Shown: piece by piece, positions 29,557-41,105 of the stretch
How the letters are laid out: each line of letters opens with the position of its first letter
Position numbering within the stretch: position 1 is the first letter of the stretch
NCBI GenBank assembly: GCA_016718135.1
Contig: JADKEF010000004.1
Span: 62,001 to 126,000, forward strand
DNA from: Acidobacteriota bacterium
GTDB lineage: Bacteria > Acidobacteriota > Blastocatellia > Pyrinomonadales > Pyrinomonadaceae
DNA length: 64,000 nt
Direction: 5' to 3'
Translations under genes and position numbers: made by a program
Notes under the pieces: generated by a model
Seen by the model: the letters and a program-made list of their open reading frames with translations, nothing else
The model's database searches: none
Told to the model about the DNA's origin: nothing

Positions 29557-31598
29557 CTAACCCGAGGAAGGTGTATCAAACTTCGAACCGTTTGATCTGA
29601 ACAGGAACAACAAACAGGTTGCTAAGCGTCTTGACCCGCGCCACCCTTTGTCCTGCGAACGGCGAATCGAAGCTTCGAAGTCTGCGAAGTCGTAGTATTT
29701 GCACAGTTCACGGGTCTCATCCGTGTTATTGAGGTGGCCTACAAAGAAGTTCGCCGTGTTCTTGAGGATGTTCTTCTGAATGCTGGAGACTTCCTGTGTA
29801 GCGTAGACAAGGCCGATACGGTACTTACCGCCTTCCTTTGCGGTACGAACCCAAATGTTCTGGAGGTCGGTCTCACTGCCGGCAGGAAGGATAGTGTGGG
29901 CCTCTTCCAAATAGATAAGTATCTCCGGCGGCTGGTTGCCGCTTCGGAACTCCGCCTGGTTCAAACGGAATATGCGTTCCATGATACGGTTCGCATTTGC
30001 ACGGTTGATCTCCTCATCACCCGAAGACTGGTCCACGATAACAAGACGGCCTTGTACAAGGTCTTTGTAGATAGCTTCGGCATAGTCACCCGTAACGTCC
30101 GGCGTATGCTGCGGAACAAGTTTCCCTATCTGGCGTGAACCATTCGGGTAGCGGAACATTTCCAGTATCTTTTTGAGGTTATCGTCCGCCCAGCCTTCAC
30201 CGGTAGAACTTCTGGCAGCATACCCCGCTTCGAACAACGCGTAGCCGCTGGAGCGGTCGGATATAAAGTCATTGAGGTACTCGAAGGCGGAAACAAGTTT
30301 GCTCCACGACGGTACGCCTTCGGACAAAAGGCTGGCCGCCTGAACATGATCGGACGCACGTGTGCCGGTACTGGCCCTAAGGGCGGCAATAAGTTCCTTG
30401 CAGAACAGTTTCGTGATAACAGGACTCAGTCTCGACGGCGGAGCAAAGCCTGCCTTGGATAGAAGTGCACGGTAGCATAGCACCTGACGTTTATACCGGC
30501 TGACAGCGGAATAGTTTGCAGGGTCGGGTGCATCGAAGGCGACCTGCATGAAGTTACGGATGAACTTTGAACCGTCAGTCTGCAGCATTATCCAGAATAC
30601 TTTTGCCGACCTGCAGGTTCTCATCCGAATAGAAGTTCAAAAGCATGAGCTTCCTGCCCGGATCTTTTGGATGCCGGCCTATTCCGTAAGTAACAACGTC
30701 TTCCGGATTCGCATGCGGGTGGGAGTCGCGAAGGTTCTTGATAGCCGAAGCTGAACGCTCGCCGCTTGCGTCCTGAACATTCTCGTTCGCGTATTCACCG
30801 TTAACGTCAAACACTATCTGTCCGACCTTTTTTCTCAATGAGCTTTCACCGGAAAATAGATACCGCAAAAAGAAAACGGCCATGAGAATGACCTTAAGCG
30901 TGTTGGATTTTCCGCCACGGGTTATTCCAAAAATACCTGACTTCTGCGCAAGAAGATCTTCGGGAAAGATAAAGAACTCCACGTCATCCGTATTCTGAAA
31001 CTCACGCCAGGTGGAGGAATACCGAACATCACCCACATAAAAAACTGCGTCACTGTCCGGATCCAGTTGGCCTGTTTCTGTAAAGTTCACGATCCGTTCC
31101 AGTGCTTCGCCATTCGGTTTGTAGACTTTAAGACCCTGGTTCGGATAAAAGTTTGCGACGTCACCGCCGTACTTTAGCTCCAGTGCCTTACCATCTTCTT
31201 CTGAAGTTGTCAGGTAGAACGTACCAAGCACTCTGCATTCAAGCCCGGCGAAAGCCAAATAGTTTGCGGTGACAGGATCCATGGCCGCCGAGTCATCCCA
31301 ATTAAGTTTTCCTTCACCGCTTACACGCTGCGCAACAACCTATCCGGATCCGTTCTGCTTCGGACCCGTTAAGAAGTGGAGTCGCTCTCATTACCCGAAG
31401 CAGGATAAGGTTTGCGTCTTCCTCGTCGAAGTTTGTTTCACTTTCCGGATCGAATCTTGTCGCCAGAAGCATGCATGTTTGCGGTAGGCCGCCGATCTTT
31501 TCCCGGGCACTGTCATGGACCTGCACCAATGCCGTGTCATAGGTCAGCGAGTAAACATCCCCCACAAGTTGTTCGGGTTGGATGAATTCGCCGAGCAT
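29557..31598 (-). pseudogene. herA: HerA-like ATPase, two frameshifts
   Basis: Three frames give one protein of about 680 residues. The N-terminal HAS-barrel-like domain (31598-31314: EFIQPEQLVGDVYSLTYD) is followed by the ATPase core with Walker A GITRGGKSNTLK (about 30930), the DVNGEY acidic box, Walker B EILIYLEEAHTILP (about 29880) and the C-terminal arginine region IGLVYATQEVSSI. HerA hexamers translocate DNA and work with NurA. At 30590 the second and third frames join by one base. It is the first gene of a herA-nurA-tnsA-like operon. Confidence 0.75.
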
Positions 31599-32700
31599 CC
31601 TTTGGGTCTCCAGTTGGAGAGTCTTCGTCCACTTTCATAAGTTGTCGATGGTTTTTCTTTGTCTTTCATATACTCCTTTGACCAGACCCGCCGCGGGGTC
31701 CGGCTATTATTCCGTGAAGAAGATCCGAAGAAGGTGACGAGCTTGTTTGGAAAGGACCTGTCGAATAACCAAAGGATCTTCCAAACAATTCACAAAGACT
31801 TTCCGAAACGTCCGACAAGTTTCTGCAACAGATTTCCTTTCCTCTTTTCAAAGTCCGTCGAACTTTTTCAGGAAAACGATGAAGAACTTTGTCGAAAGTA
31901 GTGCCAACTTCACCCGAAACTTCCGGTGAATGACAAAACCTTTCGACGAACTTCATCCTCTGCCACCGGAGAAGTTTGTTGTGAAACACTTTTCTTTTCT
32001 CCAACTTGATCCGATCTTCTTCATGCATTTCTTCACACACTTTTCAAAGATGTTCCGGCGAAGTCCGGAACATGACTGTGGAGACTACCGTGGTGACAAT
32101 TCACGAGTCCAGCAACGGTCAAAGGAAAAAAGCTTCGGAAGAAAACTAAGAAAAGAAGATCGAATCAGGACACAACAAAACTGTATGGGACGAAAAAACT
32201 TTTTGGAGTTGTGAAAGACTTTCCCAGAAGAAATTCTGGAATCAAATGTGTATGGAGTGAAAACTTTCTTCAGAAAGTCGTGCGGGTTTTATTTATTTAT
32301 TTCAGAAGACTATGAACAAGACTTAGAAAAGTTTTCGGAAAAGTTGTGAACTTTTCTCCGGAAAGAAATATTTTTATTCAGAAAACTTTCTGAAAAGTGG
32401 TGGAGAAGTTTTTCGAAAACTTTTAGAAAAAGTTTCAAAAGCTCAGTGAGAGTCTTTTCAACTTGTTTATTGGTTTCGCAACAAATTTTTGAGAAAAGCT
32501 GTGGAAACTTCACCAATCTTCTGAAATGTTTTTTTGAAGAAGTGTGTCCTTGCGAAGACTTTTGTTGGATCTCCCTGACGTTTATAAAGTTCGAGTATCT
32601 GTTTGATTGGGACGGTTTGTCGTAGTAATGGAATTTTCACTACACTGGTCGGTTTCGACTTGTGGATAACTAAAGCCGTTTTAGCCTGTCCCCGGACGCT
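31599..32700. repeat. AT-rich region of degenerate GAAAAGTTTTC-type repeats
   Basis: About 1.1 kb without a credible gene, packed with imperfect inverted motifs such as GAAAACTTTC, AAAAGTTTTC, TTCCGGAAAG and GAACTTTTC in both orientations, strongest at 32250-32480. Short open frames here translate the repeats into Phe/Lys/Glu-rich strings and are unlikely to be genes. The region separates herA from the DUF499 gene upstream and could hold a promoter, operator array or replication-related site. Confidence 0.6.
32661..32669 (+). promoter_or_regulatory. perfect DnaA-box-like 9-mer
   Basis: TGTGGATAA, the complement of the consensus TTATCCACA, at the edge of the repeat region. One isolated box is expected by chance now and then, so this is only suggestive. 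Confidence 0.3.
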
Positions 32701-32848
32701 GGTCGAAATCTAACCGGAATTACAATTTTCTGGTAGACTTGGAATTTTGTCCCCCATCCCGTTATTGTTGCGGTTTGCAGGTTTGGAGTTCATTTGCTAA
32801 GTATGCTTTTCCCGAAATAGGGGACAAAATGTTTTCGGGTATAAATCG

Positions 32849-33150
32849 CTACTTTGTTGCTCCGTTTCGAACGCTTAAGTCCTGCACGATTGGTTCAAAA
32901 ACAACCAACATTCCAGCTAATAGCTCGTTGCCCGGTTGGCTGGCTCGGTCGGCCCGGGTGACCGCGAGTTCCCGCAGCGTACCATCCAAGCAAGCGTCAC
33001 CGGTTAACGAGTTTCTGGAGAAGGCTGTTATATTCCCCGGGATCGCTTCTAACATTCTGCTACCGTCAGCGGAATACGTGCACGCGTTGAATGCCAAAAC
33101 GACGTATGACGAGTCAAGATTGCCGTCCTTTCAGTGCATTAATGGCCCGC
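32849..33150 (-). CDS. hypothetical small gene after DUF499
   Basis: A minus-strand frame (32849-33097) of 82 residues begins inside a longer possible gene whose start could be a TTG near 33110 preceded by AAAGGACGG. Sequence such as SRMLEAIPGNITAFSRNSL and GTLRELAVTRADRASQPGNELLAG looks protein-like, but no family is recognised. It follows the DUF499 stop at 33167 closely. The longer open frame on the opposite strand (32739-33317) has no coding character. Confidence 0.3.
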
Positions 33151-33166
33151 CGAATGAACGGACTTG

Positions 33167-36100
33167 CTATTCTGTTTCAAAGCCCTGGCTTGTGAATTTT
33201 AGCGTCCTGCTATTTTCCGTTACAGTTCTAACCAAATTCTCGGAAGCACCGGATGGCATTTCCGCTTCTATCTCCAAGGTTACTTTGACTGTCGCACCGA
33301 CCAGCCCGGATAGGTGAGCTATCACCTCATCCGCTATTTGGCCATCATCGCGCCTACCCCGTGTTGGATCTAAAGATACAGTTCCGTAGAAACGTTTTTG
33401 GTAAAAAGCGATACTTGTCCCGTAGAGTTTGGAAGTGTTGTGGACGGCCCATTACCGAATTCTCTACACCTCCTGCACTTTGCTGGCCCGGTTACCTTCA
33501 GAGCGGGAATCCCGAGTAGCGATCTGTCCGGTTCAATCTGCGCCATTGCGATGTCGGGCTTTACAAGCAATCCGGAACCATCCGCATCAATCAGGGTGAT
33601 ATTTGCCCCATGCTGCAGTCCGCGAAAGCGCGTGTTTCTGTTCGTCGAATCCTTCAGCGTAAGCAAAGGATTCGACGCTCCATGTAAGCAATCCGACACC
33701 CATGCTTTACTGCCAACAAGAACCGAGGCTCACTCAGTCGGGGCAGATACAAATATCGTGCAAAATCTTCTATAAGCTGCCGTATGTTTACACTGTCGCC
33801 TCGCCATAGCGGAATCTTGTCCAGTTCCAACTTTAGGCGTGTTCCACCAAAGCTGGTGAGTAGCATTTCCTCGCTTTTAAGTTTCTTGCTTGCCCGCACT
33901 GCCAGGGCGTCGGTTCCGGACAAACGGATCGCCTTCCATTCGACAGCGTCAGCCGGATTCAGCTGTGAAGGCACCAATAACCACTGGTAAGTTTCCGGAA
34001 TTCGGGCGTTAACCGTCGCGTCAGCGGACCTCATTTGGTTCTCCGCTTGAGTAACCTGGTGCGGATCGAGGTTAAGGTCTGTTCTTTCCCTGAGAATCGA
34101 ATCCCACGCTAGATAGGACCGTATTGCCTCATCTAAGTCTTGCAAACGCGTCTTGTCTGGGGCCAGAAATACAAGCGTGTTTCTGTAAATCCTAGGTGAA
34201 TTCCCTCGCGATTCGAGGATCATCCGTGCTGCTGTCTCGGCCGGACTACCTGATTCCTTTGAATAGCACTGTTCGATTCCAAGAACTACAAGCCGGGCAT
34301 CCAAGTCGTCCGGAACATCATTGCTTGATGCAGGTAAAGCGTGTATTCGCCCAAACTCACCCCGTTCGGACATGTTGGCACGAACCCGTTTGTCGATCTC
34401 CATCGATGTTTTGTCCGGGTTGCGCTTTAACTGTTCGCGACGGTCATCGGCTAGCTTGGTGACAGTCGGCTGCGTCGAATACCAGTAGCGGTTACCATCC
34501 TGGTAAAGATATGTTGCTGCTCCAGCCAATCGTCGCAGGGCATCGCCAAAGAGGTTCGGAGATTCCCCAGGCAAAACGCATCCTAGCTTAATTCGTCGGT
34601 CTTCGATGCCCCGATGGGCTGCGGCAGAGGTAGGAGCGGATCCCAAGTAAACTGTTCGGGCAACCCGTCGACACGCCTGGATCTTCCCTAAGTTTGTAAT
34701 CTCACCGTCGATCTTCATCGGAAGCGAGTTCGGACCGTCAACATCCTTATCAATAATCGGAACCCATTCATCGGAAAGGTAACGAGTAAGTTCGAACTGA
34801 ACCCGCCGATCGTCGATGGGAATCAGCGACGGCAAAATTATCGGGTTCTTGTCACCCTTTTCCCAAAGCGTGTGAATTACTGCGGCCATTAGGCGCAGTA
34901 CACCTCGAGATGCAGTGAAACTTCACTAGCGTTGACCAATCGGTATACAGCCGGTCGAATATCTCCGGATGGATAGGATAGGCTGCTTTGATGCGGTTTC
35001 TCGTAGTCAGCCTCCCTGCACTCGGGCGGAAATTCTTGGTGCTGTTGCCTATATAGCTCGGCCAAGGCTCAGTGCGGTCACATCACGATGCTTGTACTGC
35101 TCGGCCGACATTGGCTCGACCAAGCGGCGACGCACGATCTCAAATCCCTCCTCCGCACTGGCTGGTCGCCATGATGATTCGACCCGGCCACAACGTTACG
35201 CCAGCCTGTCGAGGGCTTCCGGGCCCCGCACCTCCCCAACCTCCTGCGTCGTCTGCCCGTGTGTGCGGCGAACCCGGAAGTATCCGAGGCGGGAAGTGAG
35301 ATCACTATCAAGCAATTTTCCGGCCAATTTAGCAGATTCGGTTAAGGCCTGGGCGAACGTAAATTGTGTTTCAAACCCCCCTGCCGGCAGATCACTCTGA
35401 TCGTGAAGCTGACGGGCATATGCTACCCACTCATCTATAAGGATCAGGCATGGGCCGTATTCGATGAAAAGTTCGCGAAGTTTGTCCCCGGGATTCGTGG
35501 AATTGCGATCATCTTCCGCGACCTTTGCGAATGCTTCCTTACCACCAAGCTGATAGGCAAGTTCGCCCCACAATGTTCGAACTTCAGTTCCATCTGCCTT
35601 GATAGCTACACTTCCCGGCGGGATTTTGTTTCCAACCAGTACAACGCGGTTCGCTTTCGGCACGTTGTCGACCGAGGCCTTCTGGATAATATCGTCGACT
35701 CTCGCGAGTTCACTTACATTCGCACCCGAAAACAAATGGAAGAGTGCAAGCATCGAATGTCTTGCCGCCGCCAAAGTTCGTCTGAAGCTGAACCACGGGA
35801 TCACTTCTTTCCCGGATAAGCGTTCCACAGCACCTTCAAGCAATCGGCCGAGGCTTTCGGTAAGAAATGTCCGCTTAAAGAACTCGACAGGATTTCGATA
35901 TTCCTCCGATCCTTCACCCAAGTGGATCTGCCAGAGGTCTGCCGAACTCGGCCTGCTGGTAATTTCCCTTGCAACATCCTTGTGGGGTGTTGTTACCTCC
36001 GTCCAAGGCTTTCGATTACCGCTGGCAGCGGCCTCAACCAGCGAACCGCCCGCCTTCCGCTTTTCACCTCTAACTTTGTTCTTCGTAGATTATCCGCTGA

Positions 36101-36513
36101 AGCTCAAGTTTAGATTTCCTGACTTCCTCTGCTTCAGGAGCGGAAACGGCGGTTAGGAGTATTTCTGCAGAATCTAGGATTCTATATGCGTCGTCGCTTG
36201 AAAATTTCTCCTGATGGGCCCAGGCGTTCCGAGAATTTCGTAGTTCCGAAACAATGCTTCGTTCTGCATAACCGAGGGTTTTGCCGAATACGCTATTCCA
36301 CGAATTGAAAACGAGCTTAAGTAGTGCGGCAATGTCCCATTCTGATGGCGGCCGATCTTTCAGCTTCGGATCGTCCATAAACGGAGCGAGTACCTCCGCA
36401 GTGATCTGCTTGTTGTCTATCGCTGACTGGATCTCGCGGTCAACAAATGGGCCGACTCCGGTCTTAAGAAGTTCCATCGCCTTCCCGACGCGTTCGTAAT
36501 TTGAAATTGCCAT
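33167..36513 (-). pseudogene. Swt1-HEPN/DUF499 defence ATPase, multiple frameshifts
   Basis: One gene of about 1,110 codons in at least five frames. 36513-36070 is a Swt1-type HEPN domain (WDIAALLKLVFNSWNSVF, YAERSIVSELRNSRNAWAH with the R..H motif, DSAEILLTAVSAPEAEE). The DUF499 start follows (KPWTEVTTPHKDVA, ADLWQIHLGEGSEEYRNP; about 36000-35880), then HSMLALFHLFSG after the P-loop, YPIHPEIFDRLYTDWSTL (about 34950), RLMAAVIHTLWEKGDKNP (34889) and the C-terminus DEVIAHLSGLVGA ending EIEAEMPSGASENLV (about 33320-33170). DUF499 proteins sit with DUF1156 methylases in defence islands; HEPN domains are often RNases. Confidence 0.75.
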
Positions 36514-36515
36514 AA

Positions 36516-37227
36516 TTAAGCTAGTTCTAGATCCTTGATCGTGTAGCCATATGGTGCTTCCAACAGCCCCTTGATATTTACCTTCAAAATATTGTGCTCA
36601 ATATTCGGGTAAACAAAATCGGTCAAATATGCTGCAACCTCTTCACTATCCACTTTTCTCAGCACCAACGCACATAGTCCGTAGTAGCAGATATTTTCCT
36701 TAGCTTGCGGATGAAGCTCGGTCAAAGTCGTTTCCATGACCCAGTCGGGAATAGGTTCAATAAGATCCAGATCATTGCCTGATGCTGCCACGGACCAAGT
36801 TTCGCAGATCAAGTCACTTCTTATCTTCGATGAAAGGAACCAGATCGATGCCATTCAGAAGTACAATTCGGCTGGCGGGGCTTCCGTTCCTTTCCCTTAT
36901 TCCGGCAGCACAGTCAAGGATCAGTGACTCGGGCGTTTCAAATTTGAACCCACTACTGAGGAAGTCGAGTAAATAGGTTAGTGTGTGACGATCTTCTTTC
37001 TCATGCCATGGCTTAGGGTTCTTGTCGAATTCATAAAGACCATAAAGAATTCCCTCCAATAGCTGCCTCTCGTTCAATTCGACACTTTCACGATTTTCAA
37101 GAAGGTCGAGGTCCGAGCCTGAGATGAAAAACGGCAGCATTCCTTTGTAGCCGGGAACATAGAAGCGTTGAGCCATTTGCTCGTCTGCTTGCTTCCACAC
37201 AATACTGAATCCTTCTAACGTGCTCAC
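36516..37227 (-). pseudogene. unknown cassette protein, one frameshift
   Basis: Two overlapping frames (37227-36814 and 36854-36516) join to a protein of about 230 residues: GFSIVWKQADEQMAQRFYVPG, then YKGMLPFFISGSDLDLLE, LYGLYEFDKNPKPWHEKEDR, ASRIVLLNGIDLVPFIED, ETWSVAASGNDLDLIEPIPDW and GLLEAPYGYTIKDLEL. The second frame lacks its own plausible start. It lies 2 bp from its upstream neighbour and 3 bp from the HEPN-DUF499 gene, clearly within the operon. No family recognised. Confidence 0.5.
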
Positions 37228-37229
37228 AT

Positions 37230-37619
37230 TTACTGCCCTGCAGACGCCAACTTCTCTAACCGCGCCACGGTCTCATCCTTAGTAATGACACTAAACCCGA
37301 ATGCGAAATTACCTTGGGCCGTCCTGAAATTCTTGAACCAATCCTCGGTAGATTCAATCGGAATAAGCGGATCAAAGCTCTTCCCTGTCTCGCCGCGTAG
37401 ACAAGTTACGAATCCATCGGCTTCACCAGATTCGACCTGATCAATAAAGAACCAGGCACAGAGAAAGTACCTACGAGGGCGGCCTTCCCCGGTTAACAGC
37501 CAAACTCGGTCACCGACGACATCAGTCACCTTCTTGTTCGTCAGAACCGACAGGGTTCCGTGGTTGCTTACCGGATATCCCATAATATCGGGATTGTGAT
37601 AAACAATAAAATCTTTCAT
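37230..37619 (-). CDS. unknown cassette protein, possibly PUA/EVE-like
   Basis: An intact 129-residue frame: MKDFIVYHNPDIMGYPVS, then VVGDRVWLLTGEGRPRRYFLCAWFFI (about residues 35-60), FDPLIPIESTEDWFKNF and LEKLASAGQ. The pattern of a short strand-rich core with GDRVWLLTGEG resembles small PUA-like readers of modified bases, but I cannot confirm this. It lies 2 bp downstream of the DUF1156 methylase stop and is translationally coupled, so a role with DNA modification is plausible. Confidence 0.55.
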   Translation of the reverse strand: MKDFIVYHNPDIMGYPVSNHGTLSVLTNKKVTDVVGDRVWLLTGEGRPRRYFLCAWFFIDQVESGEADGFVTCLRGETGKSFDPLIPIESTEDWFKNFRTAQGNFAFGFSVITKDETVARLEKLASAGQ

Positions 37620-37621
37620 TC

Positions 37622-40600
37622 TTACTCCGTAAAATCAAACGTCTGAGCAATCCCTCCGGTCGACGATATTTCTTGTTGAGCTAACCGCATGATCTCGGGC
37701 CAGGATTGGACCAGGCCGTTGTATGGGGAGGGCGAGGGGCTCGTTTTTTTGCGTTCGCAGAGGGTGTAGAGGCGGTAGCAGAGTTCGCGGGCTGTTTCTG
37801 CTTTAGCTCCTAGTTGGGCGACAACCCGCGCGGCCGCCTCCTCTCCACCTCCAACAGGCATTTCGAGGACTCGAATGAGTTGATGCACCATGTCCCAGAC
37901 GGTCAGGCGGCCGTCGCTCCCAGGCGTCCAGTCCTCCTGGCTCGTCGGACGGAACAGCTGGACCCCTGCCGGCTCCCGCCTCTAGGATCGGGCTTGTCCG
38001 CGGATCGGCCATCTCGGCGATCGAGGTATTCTTGGCTTTCGAAAGCGTTTCGGCACGGCCATATTCGCCCGCCTCAAACCCAAACTCGTCGAACCACGCA
38101 AGTGCCCAGCGCGTGTCGGCGTCGAAATCGCCTTCCTGCTCGGCAAGCACCTCGTCCAGCGTCTGGTTTATCAACGACAGAGCGTCCCGCACCGTAAGCG
38201 GCTTGCCCTCCGCATCCAGGACCTTTTCATACCTCGTATAAACCGCCATCCCAGGCCCGATCGCCGCCTGTGCAAGATCGACCGGTGCAATATTGCCGCG
38301 TTGAAGATGGCGAAGGGCTTCGGGAAGCTCAGCCTTGAGCGCGTTGACAAACTCGCGGCGAGTTACAGTTTGGGCTGCCTCTGAGCGATTCCGGCATACA
38401 AGAATTATGCTCGAAGCAAGCGAGTTCTGATTCTTGTTGCGAAATCCGCCGGATCGTTCGGTCCTCATTGGCCAAGTTCCAGTCACACTAAACCCGGATT
38501 GTATTACAGCTTCAAGAAAGGTTTCCCAGCCCGTGCTGGCGGCCCCGCCTCCTAACTCATTCTCTGCCTGTTTGAATGCGTAATAGATTGTTACAGGGAA
38601 CGAGTGATGAGCTTGCCTGGAGAGATTACTGAATGTTTGCGTCATTCCGTTAAGGAAAAAAGACTCGGCTTTTTCTTTCCCACCTTGTCTATATGGCGCT
38701 GCTACCAATTCCATTTCCTTTGGCACCGTAACGGTCCCAAATAAGGAAGGGTAGTCGGAACGTAACATTCGGCGAAGCCAAACGTAGAAGAAATCCGAAA
38801 GATCCGCAAAACTAATGTTGTCGTAATAAGGTGGATCGGTCGAAATGATTATCTTAGACTCTATATGCAAACTTCCGGCTTCGCTTTGAGAACTCCATCC
38901 AAAACCAACAGAGTCTAGACACTGCCTTTCGATGACATTCGCAACCAATTCGCACATTCTCTGGATATTTCCGGACGAGTCGGCGAAAACATTTGCTTCA
39001 GCATAATCCCACATCATGGGCAGGGCTTGTCGGCCAAAGGTATTTACTACATGTAATTTCGTCGGTAGAGGGCTCCAAGTGCAAATTGATGTACTGCCCT
39101 CGGCTACCTTGTCGACCGCGAATGCCAAGTATAATTTTATTGCTTGGGCATATTCAGTGGCGTGGCCCAAGTCTGGGTATGGCCCTGATCTTGTTGACCC
39201 CTCTGGAGGGTATATATCGGACATCACTCGTTCTTTCGCTCCGATCACAATGTCAGAAAGTCCCTGAATTGACCGCAATTGACGGTGAGTAAATATATCG
39301 CTCCATTTTGACAAGCCATAGTTAACAGTCCAAAAGTTTCGCGGATCATTAGGAAGAGGAGTCTCCGGAAAGGCCTCCGGGTTCGCGGATGCGGCGACTG
39401 CTTCGTAATCGGAAGATGGCGATAGGAAGACTCGACCTTTAGTTCCTTCCGCTATTACAGCCATCATCTTTGCTCCCAATCGGTCCGCCATTCCTTCAGC
39501 GCGAATGTAGTCTCCACTTACCGGCGTTCCAGACATCAGACATTGGAAATTTGCACCTCGCGAAAGTTTAGTACCGTTTTTAATAAAGTCCACTTCCGTC
39601 GGCTTTCCATCCCTCACATTAAAGTGATAATTGCCGTTCTCTACGACCGGCTCAACAAAGGCCTCTTTTCCGGGCTTCGCCGAAAGCATAAAAGTCGAAG
39701 CAAGCGGTATATCAACGTCCCGAAAGGCCGGATTCGGACTCTTCACCGTCCGTGCCCAGATCCAGGCAATCACGGTCAGTTTCTTGCCGACATACTTTTG
39801 AGCTCCCGCCGTTCTTTAGCCATTTCCTCGGTAACCGCGACCTGTGGGTAAAGATGGCCGAGGCGTTTTTCAGCCTCGTCGCGCATCCATTTGCCGTAGC
39901 GGATGTCTTCGGCAAGTCCCTCGGCCCCCTTCCAAACTCTCAGAGCTTTTTCCGCTTCGCTCTTCGATTGCCACTCGGGATTGACCGGCGGCATCCCGGC
40001 AAACTTCGGCGGTATCTCGATCATAGCCTTATTGATCAGCACCGCCACCGGGTTAAGGTCCGAGGCGTAAGCCTCGAGCCCCAGCCGCTGTGCCTCAAGC
40101 GGCAAAGCCCCGCCGCCCGCGAACGGATCGTGAAACGCCGGCAGTTTGTTCCGGTCGAAAAGCTCCTTTGCCCGCGGATGGTCGGCATTGTCCGCACACG
40201 TCCGCCGCCAGCTCTGCCATATCTCAGCCCGGGCCTTATCAGCACCGTCTCGTTCGTCGTGTTTTCCCAAAGAACAAGTTCCTCGATGATCTTGAACAAC
40301 CGGTCACGTTCCTGCTCCGCAATAATATCGTCCAGCGTCGGTTCCGGCCTGGATCAGGCGACTCAATACCCGCCTCATCCGCTTTCCTATTTACTTCAGT
40401 CGCAGTTACCCAAACCGCGTGACGATCCTTGAGAATACGCTCGGCCTTTTCCGAAGCTTGTCGTCCATCTTCAGCGTATCAACATACTCCGAAGGATCAT
40501 CAACCATCTGGGGAAAAAATGACCGCCCGTGCCGCCGCCAACGGCCGCCTAGCCCACCACAAATGCAGTGTACTAGGATGCCCATGCCGAATAGACTTCT

Positions 40601-40670
40601 CCCGAGCCGACGCCTTATTGATCGCCTCCAGCGGCAACGCTACTTCGATGAGTTTTTTTCTTAATTTCAT
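37622..40670 (-). pseudogene. DUF1156 adenine-type DNA methyltransferase, frameshifted
   Basis: One gene of about 1,010 codons. The DUF1156 N-terminus KLIEVALPLEAINKAS...HPSTLHLWWARRPLAAARAV starts at ATG 40670. After frame changes near 40500 and 40280 come LVLWENTTNETVL, the AdoMet motif DPFAGGGALPLEAQRLG (about 40110) and SDLNPVAVLINKA. The long frame 39773-37803 has motif IV STDPPYYDNISFADLSDFFYVWLRR (about 38850-38790). The C-terminus (MVHQLIRVLEMPVGGGEE, then ELCYRLYTLCERKKTS) lies in a fourth frame ending 37622. It probably marks host DNA for the surrounding defence cassette. Confidence 0.8.
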
Positions 40671-40832
40671 TTCTGATCTACTAGCTATCCAGCCGGGCAA
40701 ACCACTCGTCCGCATTTATCGGAAGACTATTGCCCAAATTTTGACGATCTTCCGCAGTGACCAGGGCTAAAGTCCGCTCTACGCTTGAGCGGACAGCCGG
40801 CATGTACTCCGGCTCTATACTTACCGGGTCGG

Positions 40833-41105
40833 CTAAAGCAAATCTATTCCCGGAAAGGCTCTCGAAATCGCCAGCTCAAACGAATCGCAAGCAATATCCG
40901 CTCCTTCAGGACCATCTTCATCAGACAAATTGTCGAATACGCTATAGAACTCGGTCCAAAAGTACTCTTTGCCATCAGTGCTGATGCCCTTGAACATGTC
41001 GGCTCCCTTCGCGAGAACGCCAAACTGAAATATTCTGTCTTCCGATTCAAACTCCATTTCCACTCCGTAAGCACAAATTTCATTCCGAGATTTGGCGCGA
41101 CCCAA
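40833..41105 (-). CDS. unknown small acidic protein in the cassette
   Basis: A 90-residue frame; the credible part is EFESEDRIFQFGVLAKGADMF, KEYFWTEFYSVFDNL and ADIACDSFELAISRAFPGI. Its start is uncertain: ATG 41083 in another frame gives MKFVLTEW, suggesting an indel near 41045. It overlaps the end of the 41080-41592 gene. Strongly acidic; no family recognised. It lies about 160 bp upstream of the DUF1156 methylase. Confidence 0.4.
   Translation of the reverse strand: MGRAKSRNEICAYGVEMEFESEDRIFQFGVLAKGADMFKGISTDGKEYFWTEFYSVFDNLSDEDGPEGADIACDSFELAISRAFPGIDLL

Noticed and set aside
31666..32516. Several short frames (for example 31666-32040 and 32310-32516) in the repeat field
   Set aside because: They translate the GAAAAGTTTTC-like repeats into Phe/Lys/Glu strings in whichever frame is read.
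31599..32700. Repeat field considered as a CRISPR array
   Set aside because: Repeats are short, imperfect and irregularly spaced with no constant-length spacers, and no cas gene is present.
32739..33317. A 192-codon plus-strand frame in the island
   Set aside because: It lies opposite the DUF499 C-terminus, whose conserved residues are read on the minus strand.
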